Positions 1 through 5,442 of a stretch of 23,002 nucleotides of DNA are shown here, in pieces. The notes under the pieces are model-generated. The model was not told the origin of the DNA. It did not search any database and saw nothing but the letters and a program-made list of their open reading frames with translations. Positions within the stretch are counted from its first letter, which is position 1. Every line of letters starts with the position of its first letter. Source of the stretch: an uncultured bacterium (GTDB lineage: Bacteria > Cyanobacteriota > Vampirovibrionia > Gastranaerophilales > Gastranaerophilaceae); NCBI GenBank assembly GCA_948684385.1, contig CAPQCU010000025.1, positions 1-23,002 on the forward strand, given 5' to 3'. The translations under genes were made by a program, and so were the position numbers.

Positions 1-422
1 CCCAAATCTAAAAGTCTGGTATCAGCAGTTGCTGTCTCTGTCTGAATAATCGTAGTAAATGAGTTCAAGCCGCTTAAAGCTTCTGTACTCGTGGCAAGGT
101 TATCTACAAGAACTGTATAAGTCGCTTCCTGAGCTTCCGTAGTTGCGCTCGCTGTAAGTACATTTAAATTAGAAGAAGTAGCAAGTTTCTGCGCAAATAT
201 ATCCATTGAAACCACGCCATACTTAGCATCTGTTACTTTTTCTATTACCGAGCGGAATGAGTTAAAAAAGGATTTAATATTATTCAGCGTCTCACGAGAA
301 AGCAGAACAGTTTCTTTCTGTTCTTCCAATGTGTCGATTTTCGCCTGCTTCAAGGCTACAAGTGATTCGACCCATGATGATGTATCTAGTCCGGACGCTA
401 ATCCGCTGAATGATATGCTCAC
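1..422 (-). CDS. fliD: Flagellar hook-associated protein 2 / filament cap FliD, N-terminal part (runs off the left edge)
   Basis: The minus-strand frame opens with GTG at 422-420 and stays open to the window edge, giving 140 codons. The protein begins (M)SISFSGLASGLDTSSWVES, the typical FliD N-terminus, in which SGLASGLDT is highly conserved and forms part of the filament-cap D0 region. A long helical stretch follows (KQAKIDTLEEQKETVLLS and onward), as expected for the FliD N-terminal coiled coil. A good ribosome binding site, AAGAGG at 436-431, lies 8 bases before the GTG and fixes this start. FliD caps the growing flagellar filament and helps flagellin subunits fold into place. The rest of the gene, including the variable cap domain and C-terminal D0 helix, lies outside the window. 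The family call is confident because of the N-terminal signature. Confidence 0.86.
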   Translation of the reverse strand, partial: MSISFSGLASGLDTSSWVESLVALKQAKIDTLEEQKETVLLSRETLNNIKSFFNSFRSVIEKVTDAKYGVVSMDIFAQKLATSSNLNVLTASATTEAQEATYTVLVDNLATSTEALSGLNSFTTIIQTETATADTRLLDL

Positions 423-451
423 TTTTTATACCTCTTTTAAATGGGGTAAGT

Positions 452-503
452 GCTAAAGAAAAAGGTATTGGTTTATAAGAGTATGAGCTCAACGCCAATA
501 CCT
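452..503 (-). terminator. Candidate intrinsic terminator or attenuator in the fliD leader
   Basis: On the minus strand, AGGTATTGG (503-495) pairs with CCAATACCT (471-463), a perfect 9-bp stem around a 23-base loop. The stem is followed directly by TTTTTCTTT (462-454). The stem is weak in GC and the loop is large, so termination would be inefficient. It lies only about 20 bases before the fliD ribosome binding site, so it could end read-through from bioF or attenuate fliD transcription. The structure is seen in the sequence; the role is inferred. Confidence 0.4.
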
Positions 504-583
504 ACTCCATATTTAATAAATGTAACGATTGATTAAATATTAGTATGGAGATTTTTATTTATTTTTTTTATTACCTAATTAGC

Positions 584-615
584 TTACATAACATTTTGTA
601 TAAAATGTTATGTAA
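584..615. promoter_or_regulatory. Perfect 32-base AT-rich palindrome (putative operator, copy 1)
   Basis: The left arm TTACATAACATTTT (584-597) and its exact reverse complement (602-615) flank a 4-base GTAT centre. The core is repeated almost exactly at 740-765, which argues for a protein binding site and against chance AT-richness. On the minus strand, TTTACA (616-611) and TGTTAT (593-588) are 17 bases apart, so the palindrome would cover a possible weak promoter reading toward fliD. The regulator is not identifiable. Confidence 0.6.
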
Positions 616-689
616 AATTTAATTTGAAATTAAGGCTATCACTGTAATACAGAGAATAATAAAATTTATATAATTATACATTTACACAC

Positions 690-718
690 TTCACAAATTC
701 TGAAACGTATGATATAAT
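690..718 (+). promoter_or_regulatory. Candidate sigma-70 promoter with extended -10, reading toward the 3' end of bioF
   Basis: TTCACA (690-695), a 17-base spacer and TATAAT (713-718), preceded by TGA giving an extended -10, make a near-consensus promoter. Transcription would start near 725, pass through the palindrome at 740-765 and run antisense into bioF. The only start codons downstream give very short frames (up to 21 codons), so the product could be a short or antisense RNA. The motif is seen; activity is inferred. Confidence 0.4.
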
Positions 719-739
719 AATTATAAGTACGAATGTAAA
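711..739 (-). promoter_or_regulatory. fliD: Candidate promoter reading toward fliD
   Basis: On the minus strand, TTTACA (739-734), a 17-base spacer and TATATC (716-711) resemble a sigma-70 promoter. The imperfect palindrome at 740-765 sits immediately upstream of the -35. It overlaps the oppositely oriented promoter at 690-718. The leader to fliD would be about 280 bases. No sigma-28 motif (GCCGATAA-type) was found. Confidence 0.3.
712..726. promoter_or_regulatory. PerR/Fur-family-like 7-1-7 palindrome
   Basis: The 15 bases match the Bacillus PerR box consensus TTATAATNATTATAA at all defined positions except the first (A in place of T). The perfectly symmetric part is 713-725, centred on A719. 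It covers the -10 of the plus-strand promoter at 690-718. The match is seen directly; binding by a Fur-family repressor is inference, and the AT-rich context raises the chance of coincidence. Confidence 0.3.
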
Positions 740-765
740 CATAATATTTTATACAAAATGTTATG
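740..765. promoter_or_regulatory. Imperfect palindrome (putative operator, copy 2)
   Basis: The arms are CATAATATTTT (740-750) and AAAATGTTATG (755-765) around ATAC. There is one mismatch between the arms, and the right arm is identical to that of the 584-615 palindrome. The centres of the two copies are 153 bases apart. This copy adjoins the -35 of the minus-strand promoter and lies just downstream of the expected start of the plus-strand promoter. It also follows the bioF stop codon and might form a weak transcript-end hairpin. Confidence 0.5.
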
Positions 766-785
766 GAGTCAATTGTGGAGCGGGT

Positions 786-1889
786 TTAGAGGGTATTTTG
801 AAGCAAAGTTTCAAACTCTTTAATGGTTATATCTGCTGTTAAAGATATTCTAAGTCTTGATGTGCCTTCCGGTACTGTCGGAGGCCGGATAGCCGGTACA
901 TAATAACCCAGAGATTTAAGCTTTTCTGACACTTTAAGTGTCGCTTCGTTGCTGCCTATCACAATTGGTATTATGTGCGAAGCTGATACAGTGTTAATTC
1001 CTTTATCTCTCAATAATTGGTGCACATCTGCGGTTAAATTTGCCAATTTTCCCTGCTGTAATCTCAAATAATCGCGTTTTTCAGTCAAAAGCCAGTTTGA
1101 CCACGCAATATTAATAGGCGGAATCGAAGTCGAAAATATAAACGAGCGTGCTTTATTAACCAAATATGTAATAATATCGTTATTTGCCGTGCAGAAAGCT
1201 CCAAAAGAGCCTACTGCTTTACCAAAAGTAGCTGTAATAATGTCTACATCTTCAAAAATTGGTTCATAACAGCAAAAGCTATGCGCTTCATCTAACATAA
1301 GCAGACAGTCATATTTCTTCTTCAACTCAATAAGTTTATTAATATCAGAAGCGTCTCCATCCATACTAAATATTGATTCAGAGACGATTACAGCGCGTTT
1401 ATAAAGATGCCTTTTTTCTTTTAAAAGCTTTTCTAAATTGTCATAATCAAGGTGTTTATAGCGGCAAAAATCCCCCTGAGAGAGCTGCATGCCGTCAATT
1501 ATACTTGCATGATTTAATTTATCCGAAAAAATTACATCACCTTTTCTTATTAAAGCTGAAATTACACCCAGATTGCACTGATAACCTGTATTAAAGATTA
1601 AAGCAGCTTCTTTATTAAAAATTTTAGCAACAGTATTTTCAAGAGCCCTGTACTCGGGAGAACTACCGGTTAAAAGTCTTGCTGAAGCAGTTGAAAGCAA
1701 TGAGTTATTTTTACTCAGGAATTCTTTTCGAAGTTCTTCTTTTGTACTCAAACCCAGATAGTCATTAGAAGCAAAGTTGATGTATTCTTTGCCATCTATT
1801 ACAATTTTACCATCAGATTTCGATTCAATATTTGGTATATTCCTCAGCTGTCCTTTAGTTTTTAACAGCTCCAATTCTGTCTTTATCAT
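786..1889 (-). CDS. bioF: 8-amino-7-oxononanoate synthase (BioF)
   Basis: This PLP-dependent alpha-oxoamine synthase condenses pimeloyl-thioester with L-alanine to give 8-amino-7-oxononanoate, CO2 and the free carrier, the first committed step of the biotin ring pathway. The protein is 367 aa, slightly short for the family. Visible features are INFASNDYLGL near residue 37, the cofactor-stacking His127 in KLNHASI, SIFSMDGDA (172-180), Asp200 and His203 in LDEAHS, the Schiff-base Lys224 in TFGKAVGSFG, and the C-terminal AIRPPTVPEGTSRLR signature shared with E. coli BioF. The Asp200-Lys224 distance is 24 residues, against 32 in E. coli, so the intervening loop is shortened. The first 35 bases overlap the end of the upstream protease gene, implying coupled translation. 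No other biotin gene is in the window. KBL-type ligase is the main alternative, but the C-terminal motif favours BioF. Confidence 0.85.
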   Translation of the reverse strand: MIKTELELLKTKGQLRNIPNIESKSDGKIVIDGKEYINFASNDYLGLSTKEELRKEFLSKNNSLLSTASARLLTGSSPEYRALENTVAKIFNKEAALIFNTGYQCNLGVISALIRKGDVIFSDKLNHASIIDGMQLSQGDFCRYKHLDYDNLEKLLKEKRHLYKRAVIVSESIFSMDGDASDINKLIELKKKYDCLLMLDEAHSFCCYEPIFEDVDIITATFGKAVGSFGAFCTANNDIITYLVNKARSFIFSTSIPPINIAWSNWLLTEKRDYLRLQQGKLANLTADVHQLLRDKGINTVSASHIIPIVIGSNEATLKVSEKLKSLGYYVPAIRPPTVPEGTSRLRISLTADITIKEFETLLQNTL

Positions 1890-3105
1890 TTAATATATCT
1901 TTCGCTTTTTCCAACTGTATATCTTTCTTTGAGTCAATTAGAAGCTCAAAGTCGTTTCCTATCTCAATATCAGGCTTTATTCCCAGTTTATTAATATCTG
2001 TTCCGTTCGGAGTCAAATATCTTGCAATGGTAATATTTACCCCTGTTTGGTTTGGAAGCGGAACAACTTTTTGTACAAGACCTTTGCCAAAAGTTTTTCT
2101 GCCCACAAGAGTCGCTCTATGATAGTCTTTAAGAGCACCTGATAAAATTTCACTTGCGCTTGCGCTTGCACCATTTACAAGCACAACTACAGGTTTCTTT
2201 AAAGGCAGAAGTTCTTCTTGCGCCATAATAGATTTTTTATAGCCGTTTCGGTAAATAATATCAACAATTGTTCCGTTATCAATAAACATATCTGCGATAA
2301 AAATCGCATTATCCAGCAAACCGCCAGTATTACCGCGCAAATCAAGTATCAAAGAGTCTGTATTTTTAGTATTTTCAAGCGCTTCAACAAATTCGTTAGG
2401 TGTAGACCCGCTCATAAAACTTATAATCTGAATATAGCCTATGTGATTGTCTACAATAGAGCTTTTTACAGTTTTAATCTTGATTTCTTTACGTTTTAAC
2501 TTCTTGATAAGTTTTTTGTTATTACGTAATATGGTCAGTTCTACAACACTATTTTCAGGACCTCTAACCAGTGTTGCTACCTCTGAAACGTTCATGCCGT
2601 TTGTGTCTTTGCCATCTACAGCCGTAATAATATCGCCTTGCTTTAGTCCTGCAAACTCTGCAGGTGTAGAAGGCATAACGTTGAATATTTCTATTTTACC
2701 TGAGTTTGAATAAATATTTACACCAATACCGTAGATTTTTGAAGAAATAGAAGTTGTTAAGTCTTCAAAATCCTTTGCCGGCATAAAACGTGTATAAGGT
2801 TCATCAAGGCTTGCAATCATTGTATCAATCGCAACTCTGGCATCATCCTGAGTCTTAATCTTGCCCTGATAATGTGTTTTCCACCTTGACCAATCCTGAT
2901 GGTTTAAACTTGGCTCATAGTATTCTTTATTTATTATTTTCCATGTTTTTTCAAACAGTTTCTGAGGAGCAATTTGCTCCTTATTTATTATTTCCTGACG
3001 GTTAAAGTACGCATTAGTTTTAGTAAAAGCCGATAAGAATAACTTATTGAAAATTACTAAAATCAACACGGACAAAATAAATATAAGTAACTGTTTTTTC
3101 TTCAT
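1855..3105 (-). CDS. S41-family C-terminal processing peptidase (CtpA/Prc type)
   Basis: This is a periplasmic, membrane-anchored serine protease that trims C-termini of exported proteins. From the ATG at 3105 it is 416 aa. MKKKQLLIFILSVLILVIF forms an N-terminal signal anchor. An N-terminal helical domain and a PDZ domain (about residues 122-207, with YGIGV and GLKQGDIITAVDG) follow, then the S41 catalytic core with DLRGNTGG. The Ser-Lys-Gln triad is visible: Ser316 in NGASASASE, Lys341 in KTFGKG and Gln345, with the same spacing as S430/K455/Q459 of E. coli Prc. An in-frame ATG at 3129 would add eight residues (MSLMLNCC); neither start has a clear ribosome binding site, and the inner one places the basic residues directly at the N-terminus. 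It lies between the HExxH gene and bioF in one direction. The link to biotin synthesis is probably only positional. Confidence 0.9.
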   Translation of the reverse strand: MKKKQLLIFILSVLILVIFNKLFLSAFTKTNAYFNRQEIINKEQIAPQKLFEKTWKIINKEYYEPSLNHQDWSRWKTHYQGKIKTQDDARVAIDTMIASLDEPYTRFMPAKDFEDLTTSISSKIYGIGVNIYSNSGKIEIFNVMPSTPAEFAGLKQGDIITAVDGKDTNGMNVSEVATLVRGPENSVVELTILRNNKKLIKKLKRKEIKIKTVKSSIVDNHIGYIQIISFMSGSTPNEFVEALENTKNTDSLILDLRGNTGGLLDNAIFIADMFIDNGTIVDIIYRNGYKKSIMAQEELLPLKKPVVVLVNGASASASEILSGALKDYHRATLVGRKTFGKGLVQKVVPLPNQTGVNITIARYLTPNGTDINKLGIKPDIEIGNDFELLIDSKKDIQLEKAKDILNDKDRIGAVKN

Positions 3106-3189
3106 ACAACAATTTAACATCAAGGACATTTGTTAATCAATATACTTTTGACAGTTAAATCGATTATTGTAAACCTCTTTTAAATTTGT

Positions 3190-3858
3190 TTACTGATTTT
3201 TGAAGCCGGGTGAAGTTAAAGGTAAATTTTTGTACCCTTCGTTAGCAAAAACAGTCTTTTTGATGTATTTATTAGTGTTGTTTCCTTTTTCCAAAAGCTG
3301 CTTTAAAATATTTTCTCTTGTAACTAAAGCTGACTCTAAATTATTAGATTCAGGATACATTTTCAAAATCTCACTCCACACAACAGCTTCCATTGTCCAT
3401 GCGTAAGTCTCTTCACTTAAGGAATTATACTCATCCTGATGTATTGCTTCATGCGCAAGAAGTGCTGCTAGAGCTCCGGGAGGGGCGTATTCGTGCTTTG
3501 GATTAATATAAATATACAATTTCCCTTTAGCTTTCCAGCCAATCGCATCAAAAGTTTTATATGCTTCATTTAACTCGGATAAGTCTTTAAACATAACTTT
3601 GACAGGGGTTTGAGTCACATTGTAGCCGAGAATTGCTTTTCTGGAAAAATCTCCGGAAGTACCTTTTAACATATCTAATGCAACATGAAAAATCTGCTCA
3701 TTTGAAACTTTTTTGTATTCGTCTGATATGCTGTCAATGTACTCCTGCGTGTACTTTTCAGGCAGTTTAACCGTTGAAGGTACCGGTTCGTAAGACTTTG
3801 CAAACGATATTTGTGCTGATAAAGCCAGTAAAATCAATATATTAAGAAGTTTTTTCAT
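3190..3858 (-). CDS. Secreted HExxH zinc-metallopeptidase-like protein
   Basis: A protein of 222 aa with a clear signal peptide (MKKLLNILILLALSAQISFA, likely cut after Ala20), so it acts outside the cytoplasm. The core has HEAIH at residues 136-140, the zincin HExxH motif. The following EETYAWTMEAVVW stretch offers glutamates (149, 150 or 157) as third zinc ligand, as in gluzincins. I do not recognise the family by name, and the substrate is unknown. A strong ribosome binding site (GGGAGAGG just before the ATG at 3858) fixes the start. A good promoter lies upstream at 3885-3914. The S41 protease gene follows within about 85 bases, so two extracytoplasmic proteases may be co-transcribed. The proteolytic role is inferred from the motif only. 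Confidence 0.7.
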   Translation of the reverse strand: MKKLLNILILLALSAQISFAKSYEPVPSTVKLPEKYTQEYIDSISDEYKKVSNEQIFHVALDMLKGTSGDFSRKAILGYNVTQTPVKVMFKDLSELNEAYKTFDAIGWKAKGKLYIYINPKHEYAPPGALAALLAHEAIHQDEYNSLSEETYAWTMEAVVWSEILKMYPESNNLESALVTRENILKQLLEKGNNTNKYIKKTVFANEGYKNLPLTSPGFKNQ

Positions 3859-3884
3859 AAGCCTCTCCCTCTATTCTTTATATT

Positions 3885-3914
3885 ATTATATACGTTTTTC
3901 CGCCTGAAAGTCAA
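3885..3914 (-). promoter_or_regulatory. Promoter for the HExxH protein / protease / bioF transcript
   Basis: On the minus strand, TTGACT (3914-3909), an 18-base spacer and a perfect TATAAT (3890-3885) give a strong sigma-70-type promoter. Transcription should start near 3878, about 20 bases before the ATG at 3858, with the ribosome binding site in between. Confidence 0.65.
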
Positions 3915-3951
3915 AACTACTTTTCTCCTGCATTCTGCACAGTACCTTTAT

Positions 3952-4047
3952 CCCCCTTTATTTACCCCTCTTACCAGCTTGTAGATTGAACTTCCCGGCC
4001 CTTTTATTTACCCCTTTCATTTGCCCCTTACCCCTTGATTTACCCCC
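3952..4047. repeat. Cluster of TTTACCCC-like short repeats (G-tracts on the minus strand)
   Basis: C-tracts of three to five bases recur at 3952-3956, 3965-3968, 3994-3996, 3999-4001, 4011-4014, 4024-4027, 4031-4034 and 4043-4047, mostly embedded in a T-T-T-A-C-C-C-C word. On the minus strand, four consecutive tracts of at least four G lie between 4047 and 4011 with loops of 8, 3 and 9 bases. That fits a loose G-quadruplex pattern. The tract sits in the divergent intergenic region directly upstream of the plus-strand promoter at 4048. Confidence 0.5.
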
Positions 4048-4076
4048 TTGATTTTGGGCTCAAACCTTGATATAAT
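4048..4076 (+). promoter_or_regulatory. Strong promoter for the methyltransferase/oxidoreductase operon
   Basis: TTGATT (4048-4053), an exact 17-base spacer and a perfect TATAAT (4071-4076) preceded by TGA (extended -10). The expected transcription start is 4082-4084, which coincides with the ATG at 4084, so the mRNA may be leaderless. Confidence 0.65.
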
Positions 4077-4083
4077 AAGGCTT

Positions 4084-5442
4084 ATGAGGGATTATGAACC
4101 ATATTTTACAGAAGATGGCTCAGTAGGGCTGTATTCCTATGCTGACAAGGATGTTTACCATTCTAAATTCGGTGCTTTGACAGAGGCGTGGGAAAAGTTC
4201 ATACTGCCTGCAGAACTTGAGAACATGGATTTTGAAAAGCTCAAAGTTCTTGATGTTTGTTTTGGAATTGGTTATAACACAAAAGCTTTGATGAGTTTTT
4301 TGATTAATAATGTAAAAATTAAAAAGAAAAATATTTTTACAAAATTATGCTATCTCGTTTCGAGAGGTGTCAATAATATTTTTAACAAAGGGGGAATATT
4401 ATCATTACCTATCGTGTCGATAGATGATAATAAAAATTACTCGTTTATAATTGACTGTCTTGATATTAATGATGAACTTGTTAAACTTTGTCCTCTTTTT
4501 AAAACTTTAAAAACTCCGGGTGAAGTGTATGATAGTATAATCCCTCAAATTTTTACCTGTTTTGATAGTTATTATACTTTACGTAACGTGTTTATTAATA
4601 TTGCATCCGGATTTTACCCTAAAAACAGAAAAGAAATAAACGAACTCCTTGATTTAAAATTTAGAGATATGCATATTGAAAAAGAGTATAAGATTAATGA
4701 GTACGTTAATTATATTCTTCTAAACAGATTGTATGAACAATTTGGGAAAGATTATTTCAGTAAAGAACTTAAAAAAATTATCAGAGAAAAGAAAAATCGG
4801 AGATTTTTTGATAAACCTCTTAAAAAATATGCTCAATTTAATCACTTTTGGGGGTATAATAAATCGTCTCGATGGAATTTATCAGCCTTCTTACATAATA
4901 TATATTATGGGTATTTATCGATACGATATAAAAAGGGTAAATTTAAGGCTATTGAGAGCCTCTTTAACGTGAATTTTTACATAAATGATGCCAGAAAGAG
5001 TATTTTGACTCTAAACGTTCAATATGACCTCATATTTCTGGACGCTTTTACTTATACAAAAGCACCTCAGCTATGGTCAATGGAATTTATTGAAGAACTT
5101 TATAAGAGAACCGCTCCTTCAGGCTTACTAATGACCTATTCCACATCTGCTCAGGTTAGAAATACTCTTTTGGAAAATAATTTTTATGTAGGAAAAATTT
5201 ATCATCCTAAAACAGGAAAAGTTATCGGAACAATCGCTTCGAAAGACAAATCTAAAATAAAGCATCCGCTTACGCCTTATGAAATAGGGTTATGCAATAC
5301 AAAAGCAGGAATACCATATCATGACCCTAACCTTTCGTTTAGCAGCAAAGAAATTATGGAGCTTCGTGAATACGAGTTTCAGCATAGTGAATTGATGAGT
5401 TCTTCAAGATATATGAAAATAAGAAGGGATACAAATGCTTAA
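4084..5442 (+). CDS. MnmC-like SAM-dependent tRNA methyltransferase (DUF752/MnmC2 family) with a large insertion
   Basis: The family methylates the wobble-uridine side chain (nm5U to mnm5U) in some tRNAs. Matching features are the N-terminal EDGSVGLYSYADKDVYHSKF, SAM motif I as KVLDVCFGIGYNT (residues 54-66), a LDIND acidic strand end (126-130), DLIFLDAFTYTKAPQLWS (315-332) and the late TKAGIPYHDP motif (407-416). The ATG at 4084 gives 452 aa, much longer than the usual 250-320 aa. About 130 extra lysine-rich residues (roughly 140-270) sit between the SAM-binding half and the catalytic half. A TTG at 4048 is also in frame, but it lies within the promoter -35, so 4084 is preferred. The gene ends 8 bases inside the next one. 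tRNA specificity is inferred from the family. Confidence 0.75.
   Translation: MRDYEPYFTEDGSVGLYSYADKDVYHSKFGALTEAWEKFILPAELENMDFEKLKVLDVCFGIGYNTKALMSFLINNVKIKKKNIFTKLCYLVSRGVNNIFNKGGILSLPIVSIDDNKNYSFIIDCLDINDELVKLCPLFKTLKTPGEVYDSIIPQIFTCFDSYYTLRNVFINIASGFYPKNRKEINELLDLKFRDMHIEKEYKINEYVNYILLNRLYEQFGKDYFSKELKKIIREKKNRRFFDKPLKKYAQFNHFWGYNKSSRWNLSAFLHNIYYGYLSIRYKKGKFKAIESLFNVNFYINDARKSILTLNVQYDLIFLDAFTYTKAPQLWSMEFIEELYKRTAPSGLLMTYSTSAQVRNTLLENNFYVGKIYHPKTGKVIGTIASKDKSKIKHPLTPYEIGLCNTKAGIPYHDPNLSFSSKEIMELREYEFQHSELMSSSRYMKIRRDTNA

Larger units (their letters stand above)
423..785. other. 363-base non-coding regulatory gap between bioF and fliD
   Basis: No convincing gene is present on either strand. 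The stretch is very AT-rich. From left to right it holds the fliD ribosome binding site, a hairpin with a T-run (minus-strand sense), a second bulged inverted repeat (505-517 with 532-550), a perfect 32-base palindrome (584-615), candidate promoters on both strands (690-739), a PerR/Fur-like palindrome (712-726) and an imperfect second copy of the large palindrome (740-765). Separate entries describe the better-supported sites. Confidence 0.7.

Noticed and set aside
292..498. 68-codon minus-strand frame across the start of fliD
   Set aside because: It overlaps the well-supported fliD start in another frame for about 130 bases, starts with TTG and encodes nothing recognisable.
3167..3186. BirA-like operator (GTAAAC ... 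GTTTAC) upstream of the protease-bioF genes
   Set aside because: The half-sites resemble BirA sites and bioF is downstream, but their spacing is 13 bases where about 17 is expected, and the outer bases do not match.
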